Shown here: in pieces, positions 1 through 7,164 of the stretch
Layout: every line of letters starts with the position of its first letter
How positions within the stretch are numbered: position 1 is the stretch's first letter
NCBI GenBank assembly: GCA_002473385.1
Contig: DKTR01000097.1
Coordinates: 25,304-38,946, forward strand
Length of the DNA stretch: 13,643 nt
Direction: 5' to 3'
Origin: Lachnospiraceae bacterium UBA7225
GTDB taxonomy: Bacteria; Bacillota; Clostridia; Lachnospirales; Lachnospiraceae
Made by a program: the position numbers and the translations under genes
Notes under the pieces: generated by a model
Told to the model about the DNA's origin: nothing
Database searches by the model: none
Seen by the model: only the letters and a program-made list of their open reading frames with translations

Positions 1-1424
1 AGATGGTTGGTCGGCTCGTCGAGAATGAGGAAATTTGCCTCCGACAGCATCAGCTTCGCAAGCGAGACGCGCCCGCGTTCACCACCGCTGAGGTCGGAGA
101 TGCGCTTGAACACATCATCCCCGGTAAACAGAAATGAAGCAAGCACATTGCGGATCTGTGTGTTTGTAAGCGTCGGATATTCGTCGGAAATCTCTTCAAA
201 CAGCGTTTTCTCCATGTGAAGCACATGATGCTCCTGGTCGTAGTAGCCGATATGTACCTTGCTTCCGAGAGAAAAGGAGCCGGCATCCGGCTCGTACACA
301 CCATTGAGAATTTTGAGAAGCGTCGTCTTTCCGGTGCCGTTATCTCCGATGATAGCGACCTTCTCTCCACGCTTGATTTCAAAGCTCAGATCTGAGAAAA
401 GTGAGAGACTGCCGAAAGATTTTGCCAGTCCCTCTGCCTTCAGTACATCGTTGCCGCTGGCAATACGCGGCTCCAGACGGATTTTCATCTCGCTGGAAAT
501 CTCTGTCGGTTTTTCCAGACGCTCGATTTTATCCAGCATTTTGACACGGCTCTCTGCGCGCCGGATGCTTTTTTCACGGTTGAAGGAGCGCAGCTTCGTG
601 ATGACCTCCTCCTGGTGCTTGATTTCCTGCTGCTGATTAAGATAAGCCTTCATCTGAGCTTCACGCAGCTGTGCGCGTTTTTCAGCATAGGCACTGTAAT
701 TTCCCGAAAAAACAGAAGAGTGTCCGTTATCCAGCTCAATGATTTTTGTCACCACGCGGTTAAGAAAATAGCGGTCATGGGCTACAATGACCACAGCGCC
801 CGGATAATTCTGCAGATAAACCTCCAGCCAGGCGATGGAATTCATGTCGAGATGATTTGTCGGCTCGTCCAGAAGAATAATATCCGGTTTCTGAAGAAGC
901 AGCTTGCCAAGCGCCACGCGTGTTTTCTGACCGCCTGAAAGTGTCTCGATACTTTTCGAAAATTCTTCCTCGGAAAAACCGAGTCCTTTTAAAATACCGT
1001 TGATCTCACTGCGGTAAGCGTAGCCGTTTTTGTTTTCAAATTCCGTGCTGAGCCGGTTGTAGGTCTCCAGTGCCTCATTCAGACGCTCACCATCAAGATG
1101 CTTCATTTCCTGTTCCAGAGTGCGGAGACGTTCCTCCAGTGCAATGACCTCACGCCGCGTAGTGAGCAGCTCCCCGTAAATGGTATTGCTGCCGGAAACC
1201 GCATCGTGCTGTGCCAGATAGCCGGCCGACGCACCTTTTGCAAAAACTGCCTCGCCCTCGTCCGCCTGCATCTGTTTCATGATGATTTTCAGCAGCGTAG
1301 ACTTTCCGGCACCATTGATGCCGACGATCGCTGCTTTTTCGCGCTCCTCGATGTGGAAGGAAACATCTTTTAAAATTTCATTTGTACCAAAAGCCTTTGA
1401 TATATGACTGCATGTTAAAATCAT
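1..1424 (-). CDS. ABC-F family ATPase, YdiF-like (3' end cut off by window edge)
   Basis: This is a soluble duplicated ATPase of the ABC-F group, which acts on the ribosome rather than as a transporter; family members act as translation factors or protect ribosomes from antibiotics. Reading leftward from the ATG at 1424 gives 474 codons without a stop. The first nucleotide-binding domain has Walker A GINGAGKS (residues 35-42), signature LSGGQ (162-166) and a Walker B LLDEPTNHLD near residue 190. A charged, Gln/Glu/Arg-rich linker follows, with the second Walker A GDNGTGKT at 360-367, a second LSGGE, and the second LDEPTNH exactly at the window edge. No membrane segments are seen. The start is supported by AAGGAAC on the minus strand about 8 bases upstream. 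The N-terminus and linker resemble Bacillus YdiF more than EttA or Uup, which is from memory. Family members have about 520-650 residues, so some 50-170 are missing. A resistance role cannot be judged from this part. Confidence 0.95.
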   Translation of the reverse strand, partial: MILTCSHISKAFGTNEILKDVSFHIEEREKAAIVGINGAGKSTLLKIIMKQMQADEGEAVFAKGASAGYLAQHDAVSGSNTIYGELLTTRREVIALEERLRTLEQEMKHLDGERLNEALETYNRLSTEFENKNGYAYRSEINGILKGLGFSEEEFSKSIETLSGGQKTRVALGKLLLQKPDIILLDEPTNHLDMNSIAWLEVYLQNYPGAVVIVAHDRYFLNRVVTKIIELDNGHSSVFSGNYSAYAEKRAQLREAQMKAYLNQQQEIKHQEEVITKLRSFNREKSIRRAESRVKMLDKIERLEKPTEISSEMKIRLEPRIASGNDVLKAEGLAKSFGSLSLFSDLSFEIKRGEKVAIIGDNGTGKTTLLKILNGVYEPDAGSFSLGSKVHIGYYDQEHHVLHMEKTLFEEISDEYPTLTNTQIRNVLASFLFTGDDVFKRISDLSGGERGRVSLAKLMLSEANFLILDEPTNH

Positions 1425-1466
1425 GATTTTTGTTCCTTTTTACCATTTTTTAAGTTAGTTTAGCAC

Positions 1467-1496
1467 ATTACATCAATTTGTACTAGCTTTTTTCAA
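1467..1496 (-). promoter_or_regulatory. Candidate sigma-A promoter for the ABC-F gene
   Basis: On the minus strand, TTGAAA (complement of 1491-1496) is followed after 18 bases by TGTAAT (complement of 1467-1472), about 43 bases before the ABC-F start. The match is fair and the position is right for a divergent promoter. On the plus strand of the same gap I see only weak -10-like boxes (TAAAAT at 1507-1512, TATGAT at 1512-1517) without a good -35, so the lysC promoter is not resolved. Confidence 0.45.
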
Positions 1497-1566
1497 AGAA
1501 ATGCAGTAAAATATGATTCGATTTATAAAGACAGAGGGAACGATACACAGGAGGAAGCTGGAAAAA

Positions 1567-2886
1567 ATGAAAAAGGTAGTGAAATTTGGAGGAAGCTCAC
1601 TCGCCAGTGCAGAGCAGTTTCAGAAAGCAGGCAGCATTATCCGTGCGGAAAAAAGCAGGAGATATGTAGTGCCGTCTGCACCGGGTAAGCGCTTCGACGG
1701 AGATACAAAGGTGACGGACATGCTCTACGATTGCTATGAGACTGCTGTCAGCGGCGAAAATTTTGATCAGAAGCTCCAAAAGATCAAGGATCGCTATTAT
1801 GAGATTATTGAGGGACTGCACCTGGATCTGTCGCTGGAGAAGGAGTTTGCACAGATTCACGATTACTTTGAAAAGGGTGCCGGGAGCAATTATGCAGCTT
1901 CCCGGGGTGAATATTTAAACGGTATTATCATGGCAGCTTATCTCGGCTATACTTTTATCGACGCAGCAGAAGTTATTTTCTTCCAGGAGGACGGCAGCTT
2001 TGATGCGGAAAAAACAAATAAAATTTTGTCGGCGCGGCTCGAAAAGACAGAATATGCTGTTATTCCGGGTTTTTATGGTGCGATGACGAATGGCGCTATC
2101 CGTACCTTTTCCAGGGGAGGCTCTGACATCACCGGCTCTATTGTGGCACGGGCTGCAAAGGCGGATCTCTATGAAAACTGGACAGACGTCTCCGGATTTC
2201 TGGTGACAGACCCGCATATTGTAAAAGATCCGGAACCGATCGAGACTATCACCTACCGCGAGCTGCGTGAGCTTGCTTACATGGGCGCTTCTGTACTGCA
2301 CGATGAGGCAATCTTTCCGGTAAGAAGCGAGGGCATCCCCATTAATATCCGCAATACGAACGATCCGTCCGCCCCGGGCACGATGATCGTCGAAAGCACC
2401 TGCCGCAAGCCCAAATACACCATCACCGGAATCGCCGGAAAAAAAGGCTTTGCCGCCGTGAATATTGAAAAAGACCGCATGAATTCAGAGGTAGGGTTCG
2501 GACGCAGGGTACTCAGTGTGTTTGAGGACAACGGCATTTCCTTCGAGCACATTCCCTCCGGCATCGATACAATGAGTGTTTTCGTGCATCAGACAGGTTT
2601 TGAAGAGAAGGAGCAGAAGGTACTTGCGGGCATTCACCGCGCGGTATCACCGGATTATCTGGACATGGAGGCAGATCTGGCGCTGATCGCTGTGGTCGGA
2701 CGCGGCATGCGCTCTACCAGAGGAACCGCAGGCAGGATTTTCTCCGCGCTCGCCCATGCAGATATCAATATCCGCATGATCGACCAGGGCTCCAGTGAGC
2801 TGAACATTATCATCGGGGTCAGCAACAATGATTTTGAAAAGGCAATTCAGGCAATTTATGATATTTTCGTGACAGTGCGTCTCTGA
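1567..2886 (+). CDS. lysC: Aspartate kinase with C-terminal ACT domains
   Basis: It phosphorylates L-aspartate to aspartyl-4-phosphate, the first step to lysine, threonine, methionine and diaminopimelate, in the cytoplasm. The 439-residue protein opens with the kinase motif KFGGSS (residues 6-11) and carries SRGGSD at 182-187, a hallmark of the amino-acid kinase fold in aspartokinases. Two ACT regulatory regions occupy roughly residues 286-360 and 372-439; the second begins near ALIAVVG and contains the GRIFSAL helix. ACT domains normally give allosteric feedback by lysine or threonine; which one cannot be told here. An in-frame upstream ATG at 1513 would add 18 residues, but the AGGAGG at 1549-1554 sits 12 bases before the ATG at 1567 and the conserved KFGGSS then falls near the N-terminus as usual, so I chose 1567. 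No homoserine dehydrogenase fusion is present, and the 142 bases between the two divergent starts are too short for a lysine riboswitch. The gene appears monocistronic, because a strong promoter follows its stop. Confidence 0.95.
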   Translation: MKKVVKFGGSSLASAEQFQKAGSIIRAEKSRRYVVPSAPGKRFDGDTKVTDMLYDCYETAVSGENFDQKLQKIKDRYYEIIEGLHLDLSLEKEFAQIHDYFEKGAGSNYAASRGEYLNGIIMAAYLGYTFIDAAEVIFFQEDGSFDAEKTNKILSARLEKTEYAVIPGFYGAMTNGAIRTFSRGGSDITGSIVARAAKADLYENWTDVSGFLVTDPHIVKDPEPIETITYRELRELAYMGASVLHDEAIFPVRSEGIPINIRNTNDPSAPGTMIVESTCRKPKYTITGIAGKKGFAAVNIEKDRMNSEVGFGRRVLSVFEDNGISFEHIPSGIDTMSVFVHQTGFEEKEQKVLAGIHRAVSPDYLDMEADLALIAVVGRGMRSTRGTAGRIFSALAHADINIRMIDQGSSELNIIIGVSNNDFEKAIQAIYDIFVTVRL

Positions 2887-2915
2887 TTGACATATTTTTC
2901 ACATTGGTGTATAAT
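2887..2915 (+). promoter_or_regulatory. Perfect consensus sigma-A promoter upstream of rex
   Basis: TTGACA (2887-2892), a 17-base spacer and TATAAT (2910-2915) match the vegetative consensus in all twelve bases at the ideal spacing. The -35 box begins on the base after the lysC stop codon. The predicted start point is near 2922, giving a short leader of about 28 bases to the rex start. I looked for a Rex operator of the TTGTTAA-N4-TTAACAA type here and saw none. The only small palindrome is ATAATTAT at 2911-2918, over the -10 box. Confidence 0.85.
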
Positions 2916-2950
2916 TATCGCATTATCTTTAAGATTTCGGAGGGTTTTTT

Positions 2951-3598
2951 GTGGAAGAAAAGGAAATTTCTAGGGCTGTCATAAAGCGTCTTCCCCGTTA
3001 TTACCGGTATCTTGGCGAGCTTCTTGACAATGGTGTAGAGCGCATTTCATCCAATGAGCTGAGTGACCGTATGCAGGTGACTGCGTCGCAGATACGCCAG
3101 GATCTGAATAATTTTGGCGGCTTTGGTCAGCAGGGATATGGCTATAATGTAAAATTTTTGTATCATGAGATAGGAAAAATTCTCGGACTGGATAAGACCT
3201 ATAATATGATTATTTTAGGAGCGGGCAATCTTGGACAGGCTCTTGCAAATTATGTAAGGTTTGAAAAACGTGGTTTCCGTGTGATTGGCATGTTTGATGT
3301 AAACCCGCAGCTTATTGGAAAGAAAATTCGCGGCATTGAGATCCGCATGCTGGATGAATTGCCGGAGTTTCTGACCGAAAATGATATCCAGATCGCTACA
3401 CTGACGCTTCCGAAGGCGGCAGCGGAAGAGGTGGCAGTAAAGCTGGTGGAATCCGGTATCAAGGCAATCTGGAATTTTGCACATACCGACCTGAATCTGC
3501 CGGATGATGTAGTGGTGGAAAATGTCCACCTTTCCGAAAGTCTGATGCAGCTCTCGTACAACATCACAAAATATCAGCGTGACAAGAATAAAAAGTAA
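2951..3598 (+). CDS. rex: Redox-sensing transcriptional repressor Rex
   Basis: Rex is a homodimeric DNA-binding protein that reads the NADH/NAD+ ratio and, when NADH is low, represses fermentation and anaerobic respiration genes. The 215 residues equal the length of Bacillus Rex. Residues 1 to about 80 form the winged-helix DNA-binding part, including the SNELSDRMQVTASQIRQDL helix-turn-helix and the GYGYNV turn typical of the family. A Rossmann NAD(H)-binding domain follows, with the G-A-G-N-L-G dinucleotide motif at residues 90-95, and a C-terminal domain-swap helix. The start is GTG at 2951, with GGAGGG at 2939-2944 six bases upstream; the reading frame has no better upstream start. It is the first gene after the consensus promoter at 2887-2915 and is followed by nnrD after 90 bases. 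No autoregulatory operator is visible. Confidence 0.96.
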   Translation: MEEKEISRAVIKRLPRYYRYLGELLDNGVERISSNELSDRMQVTASQIRQDLNNFGGFGQQGYGYNVKFLYHEIGKILGLDKTYNMIILGAGNLGQALANYVRFEKRGFRVIGMFDVNPQLIGKKIRGIEIRMLDELPEFLTENDIQIATLTLPKAAAEEVAVKLVESGIKAIWNFAHTDLNLPDDVVVENVHLSESLMQLSYNITKYQRDKNKK

Positions 3599-3604
3599 GC
3601 GGCG

Positions 3605-3634
3605 GGGCTTCTGCAAGGAAATTTGCGGCAGCCC
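3605..3634 (+). other. Imperfect hairpin between rex and nnrD, possible weak terminator or attenuator
   Basis: GGGCT (3605-3609) pairs with AGCCC (3630-3634), and inside it CTGCAA (3611-3616) pairs with TTGCGG (3623-3628, one G-U), with one mismatch between the two helices and a 6-base loop. The sequence after it is TGTTTCC, a poor T-tract. It could lower read-through or shape mRNA stability between rex and nnrD. I do not call it a true terminator. Confidence 0.35.
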
Positions 3635-3688
3635 TGTTTCCGTGGAACGCCGATTTTACGGAGCAGATGTGAAGAAAGGAACAATGCA

Positions 3689-4531
3689 ATGGAAATGATC
3701 TACTGCCCGCAGAAGCTTTCAGAGGTTCTTCCGCAACGGAGAGCAGATTCGTTTAAAGGAACCTATGGGAAACTGCTGGTCATCGCCGGGAGCCGCAATA
3801 TGTGCGGCGCGGCATACCTTGCCGGAAAGGCTGCCTACCGCACGGGAGCCGGACTGGTCTATATTTATACAGAAGAGTGCAACCGCGTGATACTGCAGCA
3901 GCTTCTCCCGGAGGCGGTGCTGATCACCTACGATCCGCAGAATCGGGAACCGGATGTGCTGAAAGAATGCCTGGACGGCATGACAGCGGTAGCGGCAGGT
4001 TCCGGTCTTGGTACCGGAGAAGTAAAAAAAGAAATAATAAAGCAGGTTCTGGCGGCAAATCATCTGCCGCGCGTGCTGGATGCGGATGCGCTCAATATGC
4101 TTGCAGCGGACGACAATCTCTGGGAAATGGTGCGGGCACCCTTTATCATAACCCCGCATATCGGGGAAATGAGCCGTCTGAGCGGTCTGAGCGCAAAGGT
4201 TATAAAGAGCGATCCGGCAAAAGCGGCAAGAAATTTTTCAGCAGCCCATCGGGTCATCACTGTCCTGAAAGATGCCAGAACTGTAGTTTCCGACGGAACG
4301 GACTGTTCCTGGAACACCTGCGGAAACAACGGCATGGCGACCGGCGGAAGCGGAGATGTGCTTGCAGGCATTATCGGCGGTCTGCTGGCACAGAAAATGC
4401 CGCTTTTTGAGGCTGCAAGACTTGGTGTTTACGTACATGCGCTTGCAGGGGATGCAGCCGCAGGGGAGCGCGGCACCTATTCCATGATGGCGGGCGATAT
4501 TGTAGAACATATTTTGTATGGAGTTTCGTAA
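3689..4531 (+). CDS. nnrD: ADP-dependent NAD(P)H-hydrate dehydratase
   Basis: It repairs NADHX and NADPHX, hydrated forms of the cofactors made by heat or by side reaction of dehydrogenases, back to NAD(P)H using ADP (ATP in some relatives). The 280-residue protein has the ribokinase-like fold of the YjeF C-terminal domain and Bacillus YxkO. An N-terminal GTYGKLLVIAGS and GAAYLAGKAAYRTGAGLV segment is followed by a central ITPHIGEMSRL and the catalytic/phosphate loop ATGGSGD ending at Asp223. The longer frame that starts with TTG at 3623 is unlikely: AAAGGA at 3675-3680 lies 8 bases before the ATG at 3689. Many bacteria fuse this domain to the NADHX epimerase (NnrE); here the epimerase half is absent and not elsewhere in the window. 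The place directly behind rex suits a cofactor-repair role. Alr follows after 66 bases. Confidence 0.92.
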   Translation: MEMIYCPQKLSEVLPQRRADSFKGTYGKLLVIAGSRNMCGAAYLAGKAAYRTGAGLVYIYTEECNRVILQQLLPEAVLITYDPQNREPDVLKECLDGMTAVAAGSGLGTGEVKKEIIKQVLAANHLPRVLDADALNMLAADDNLWEMVRAPFIITPHIGEMSRLSGLSAKVIKSDPAKAARNFSAAHRVITVLKDARTVVSDGTDCSWNTCGNNGMATGGSGDVLAGIIGGLLAQKMPLFEAARLGVYVHALAGDAAAGERGTYSMMAGDIVEHILYGVS

Positions 4532-4534
4532 AAG

Positions 4535-4551
4535 CTGCACGGACAGTGCAG
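4535..4551 (+). other. Short perfect hairpin in the nnrD-alr gap
   Basis: CTGCAC (4535-4540) and GTGCAG (4546-4551) form a perfect 6-base stem with a 5-base loop, three bases after the nnrD stop. No T-run follows, so it is not an intrinsic terminator. It may be an mRNA processing or stability element, or chance. Confidence 0.3.
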
Positions 4552-4597
4552 GAAATGTATGTTTACTGTACAGACTGTCTCAAAAAGGAGGAGGACT

Positions 4598-5770
4598 ATG
4601 AAAAATTACAGCAGGGTATATGCGGGAATTGACCTCGATGCGATTGCATATAATTTTGCCTCTATGCATAAAAATATTCATCCGTCGGCAAAGATGATCG
4701 CCGTGATCAAGGCGGATGGCTACGGACATGGTGCCGTTCCGATTGCGCGGCTCGCGGAACCGTACGATTATATCTGGGGCTTTGCCACAGCCACCGCGGA
4801 GGAAGCGCTGCAGCTTCGCCGTGCTGGTATCCGCAAACCAATTCTGATTCTCGGTTATGTTTTTGAAGAACATTATGCGGATCTTATCCGTGAGGACATC
4901 CGCCCGGTGGTATTCAGTCTTTCCATGGCGGAGCAGCTCTCGCAGGAGGCTGCGCGCCAGGGAAAAACTGCTATTATCCACATTGGACTGGATACCGGCA
5001 TGACACGCATCGGCTTCCCCTGCACGGCGGACAGCATTCTGGAAATCATGCTGATCAGCAGACTTCCGGACGTGAAAATTGAGGGCATGTTCACCCACTT
5101 TGCGCGGGCGGATGAAACCGACAAGACATCTGCGCAGGATCAGCTTGAACGCTATCTGAAGTTTGCGGACCGCCTAAAGGAAGCGGGCGTGGACATTTTG
5201 CTCCGCCACTGCTCAAACAGTGCCGGTATCATAGACATGCCGTATGCCAATCTGAACCTTGTGCGGGCGGGTATCAGTATTTACGGAATTTATCCGTCAG
5301 ATGAGGTCTGTAAAAAAAATGTCCCGCTGAAACCGGCGATGGAAATAAAGAGTCATATCACGCTTATCAAGGAGGTAGAGGCGGGGGTAGCTGTCAGCTA
5401 TGGCGGCACCTTTGTCACAAAGCGTAAAACCCGTATTGCTACCATTCCGGTCGGCTATGCGGACGGTTATCCGCGCCTTCTGTCGAACCGCGGCAGAGTA
5501 CTGATCCACGGACAGAGCGCCCCTGTTCTCGGTCGTATCTGCATGGATCAGTTTATGGTGGATGTGACCGATATTTTGCAGGCACAGGAGCTGGATGAGG
5601 TGACTCTGCTTGGTTCAGACGGTGAAGCCGTTATCTCTGTGGAAGAACTCGGAGAGCTTTCCGGCAGATTTCCTTATGAGTTTATCTGTGATATCAGTAA
5701 GCGCGTGCCGCGGGTTTATAAAAAGAACGGGCAGGTTTCGGAACAGAAAGATTTCTTTGACGTATATTGA
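4598..5770 (+). CDS. alr: Alanine racemase (PLP-dependent)
   Basis: It interconverts L- and D-alanine to supply D-Ala for peptidoglycan, in the cytoplasm, with pyridoxal phosphate. The 390-residue length is typical. The PLP lysine is Lys38 in the motif AVIKADGYGHG. Arg137 in the GMTRIGF segment matches the conserved cofactor-tuning arginine region. The second catalytic base is Tyr268 in VSYGGTF, and the C-terminal beta domain carries GYADGYPR and GRICMDQFMVDV. A 13-residue upstream extension (ATG at 4559) is open, but AAGGAGGAGG at 4585-4594 sits just before the ATG at 4598, so I use that start. It lies in the rex - nnrD - alr - mazF direction, with mazF 74 bases downstream. The alr-mazF neighbourhood is also seen in Bacillus, where an antitoxin gene sits between them. 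Confidence 0.97.
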   Translation: MKNYSRVYAGIDLDAIAYNFASMHKNIHPSAKMIAVIKADGYGHGAVPIARLAEPYDYIWGFATATAEEALQLRRAGIRKPILILGYVFEEHYADLIREDIRPVVFSLSMAEQLSQEAARQGKTAIIHIGLDTGMTRIGFPCTADSILEIMLISRLPDVKIEGMFTHFARADETDKTSAQDQLERYLKFADRLKEAGVDILLRHCSNSAGIIDMPYANLNLVRAGISIYGIYPSDEVCKKNVPLKPAMEIKSHITLIKEVEAGVAVSYGGTFVTKRKTRIATIPVGYADGYPRLLSNRGRVLIHGQSAPVLGRICMDQFMVDVTDILQAQELDEVTLLGSDGEAVISVEELGELSGRFPYEFICDISKRVPRVYKKNGQVSEQKDFFDVY

Positions 5771-5800
5771 TAGAAACGTATATTTGATAAAAATCAGGAA

Positions 5801-5837
5801 ATACTCCAGTCAGTATAAGGATTAAATGATGGAGTGT
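5801..5837 (+). promoter_or_regulatory. Inverted repeat covering the mazF ribosome binding site
   Basis: ATACTCCA (5801-5808) pairs with TGGAGTGT (5830-5837): eight pairs, one of them G-U, around a 21-base loop. The downstream arm contains GGAG (5831-5834), the best ribosome binding site for the GTG start at 5845. In the mRNA this stem would hide that site, so it could damp translation of the toxin. The pairing is seen directly; the regulatory role is inferred. Confidence 0.4.
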
Positions 5838-5844
5838 GAAATTT

Positions 5845-6201
5845 GTGATTATCAGACGAGGAGATATTTTTTATGCGGACCTGCGTCCGGTTATCGGGTC
5901 AGAACAGGGCGGAATCCGTCCGGTTCTGGTAATACAGAATGATGTAGGAAATAAGCACAGCCCGACAGTGATCGTTGCTGCGATTACCTCAAAAATGAAC
6001 AAGGCGAAGCTCCCGACCCATATCGGGATCGAGGCGGGCCATTACGACATTGTGAAGGATTCTGTAATCCTGCTGGAGCAGCTCCGCACGATCGACAAAA
6101 AGCGGCTGAAGGATAAGGTATGCCATCTGGACAGCGATATTCTGCGCCGGGTGGACCGGGCGCTGATGGTCAGTCTGGAACTGGATACATACCTGTCTTG
6201 A
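5845..6201 (+). CDS. mazF: MazF/PemK-family endoribonuclease (NdoA-like)
   Basis: MazF proteins are sequence-specific mRNA interferases. Bacillus NdoA (EndoA), the closest relative I recall, cuts at UACAU. The 118-residue protein keeps the SH3-like barrel features: RRGDIFYADL at the N-terminus, GSEQGG-RPVLV in the active-site loop, and Arg25 and Thr48 at the positions of the Bacillus catalytic pair. The frame is open back to a GTG at 5836, but starting at the GTG at 5845 gives MIIRRGD, matches family numbering and puts GGAG (5831-5834) 10 bases upstream; at 5836 that site would be only 1 base away. In Bacillus the antitoxin gene ndoAI lies just before ndoA. Here only 74 bases separate alr and mazF, and no antitoxin-like frame lies before or after. 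The gene may be controlled by an unlinked antitoxin, by its hidden ribosome binding site, or serve as a housekeeping RNase. Confidence 0.92.
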   Translation: MIIRRGDIFYADLRPVIGSEQGGIRPVLVIQNDVGNKHSPTVIVAAITSKMNKAKLPTHIGIEAGHYDIVKDSVILLEQLRTIDKKRLKDKVCHLDSDILRRVDRALMVSLELDTYLS

Positions 6202-6226
6202 CGAGCGCTCTGAGAAATGTTATATT
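6198..6226 (+). promoter_or_regulatory. Strong extended -10 promoter upstream of corC
   Basis: TTGACG (6198-6203), a 17-base spacer and TATATT (6221-6226) with a TG one base before it (TGtTATATT) form a near-consensus extended -10 promoter. The TGA stop codon of mazF (6199-6201) lies inside the -35 box. It would start transcription near 6233 and serve corC, yebC and the gene after them. Confidence 0.8.
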
Positions 6227-6270
6227 CTAATGATGAGAGAAACACATAGGAAGAGAAAGGAAGAACGCGC

Positions 6271-7149
6271 GTGTTAAAATCTTTGAGCGGATATCTTGCC
6301 AGAAAGCTTGGCAAAAATCCGTCCGGATCTGATGAATATGAGGAAGAGATTATATCCATGGTAAATGAGGGGCACGAACAGGGTGTCATCCAGGAATCCC
6401 AGGCGCAGATGATTCAGAATATTTTTGAATTTACCGATAAGGAGGCGCAGGATGTCATGACGCATCGCCGCAACATCACGGCGATCGACGGTACCACAAA
6501 CCTGCGGGATGCACTTGCCTTTATGCTGGATGATATACACTCCCGGTTTCCGGTTTATCTGGATAATCTGGACAATATCATCGGCATCCTGTTTCTGAAG
6601 GATGCCATGCGCTGTCATACCAAGAACCAGTATGCCTACGATGACTGGCAGATCAAAGATATCCCGGATTTGCTGCGTGAGGCGGTTTTTATCCCGGAGA
6701 CGCGCAGCCTGAGCCCGCTGTTTAAAAACATGCAGCTTTGCAAGCTGCAGATGGTAATTGTAGCGGATGAATACGGGCAGACCGCCGGTCTGGTCGCCAT
6801 GGAGGATATTCTGGAGGAGATCGTCGGAAATATCCAGGACGAATATGACAATGACGAGACTATGATTGAGAAGCTGAGTGACGGGGATTATATCATCTCC
6901 GGGCTTGCACCGCTTGATGAGGTGGGCAAAGTGTTGGAGCTGTCATTTGACGGTGTCGATTTTGAGACACTGAATGGCTTTCTGATCTCAAAACTTGACA
7001 AAATTCCGTCAGACGACGATCGTTCAGAGATTTTCACGGACGGCTATAGCTTCTGTATTATGAGCGTCGTCAACAAGACCATCGAGCGGGTGCGCGTACA
7101 CCGGCTTCCCGAAGAAAAAAAAGAAGAACAAAATGAAGAGATGAAATAA
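6271..7149 (+). CDS. CorC/HlyC-family protein with paired CBS domains, soluble form
   Basis: CBS-pair proteins of the CorC/HlyC group bind adenosyl nucleotides and are tied to magnesium and cobalt efflux or other cation handling; the molecular role of the soluble form is not settled. The 292 residues match the length of E. coli CorC. After a short acidic N-terminal part with EEEIISMVNEGHEQGVI, the two CBS repeats occupy about residues 60-118 (starting VMTHRRNI) and 128-190 (ending VAMEDILEEIVGNI). The C-terminal CorC/HlyC domain spans about 205-280, and the tail is Lys/Glu-rich. There is no N-terminal DUF21 membrane domain, unlike the YhdP/YtfL type. The GTG start at 6271 has AAAGGA at 6256-6261 nine bases before it. 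yebC starts 15 bases after the stop, and its ribosome binding site overlaps the stop codon, so the two are co-transcribed. Confidence 0.9.
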   Translation: MLKSLSGYLARKLGKNPSGSDEYEEEIISMVNEGHEQGVIQESQAQMIQNIFEFTDKEAQDVMTHRRNITAIDGTTNLRDALAFMLDDIHSRFPVYLDNLDNIIGILFLKDAMRCHTKNQYAYDDWQIKDIPDLLREAVFIPETRSLSPLFKNMQLCKLQMVIVADEYGQTAGLVAMEDILEEIVGNIQDEYDNDETMIEKLSDGDYIISGLAPLDEVGKVLELSFDGVDFETLNGFLISKLDKIPSDDDRSEIFTDGYSFCIMSVVNKTIERVRVHRLPEEKKEEQNEEMK

Positions 7150-7164
7150 GGAGAGGTAAGAACT

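Noticed and set aside
1425..1566. Lysine riboswitch or leader peptide before lysC
   Set aside because: A lysine riboswitch needs about 170 or more bases and its conserved core is not seen; the in-frame ATG at 1513 merely extends lysC and has no good ribosome binding site.
3802..4410. 202-codon plus-strand frame inside nnrD
   Set aside because: It is an alternative frame of nnrD, rich in Arg, Gly and Ser with no family motifs, while nnrD itself has clear motifs.
5610..5825. Possible hidden antitoxin: 71-codon frame ending just before mazF
   Set aside because: About three quarters of it lies inside alr in another frame, it has no ribosome binding site, and it shows no likeness to NdoAI, MazE or AbrB-fold antitoxins.
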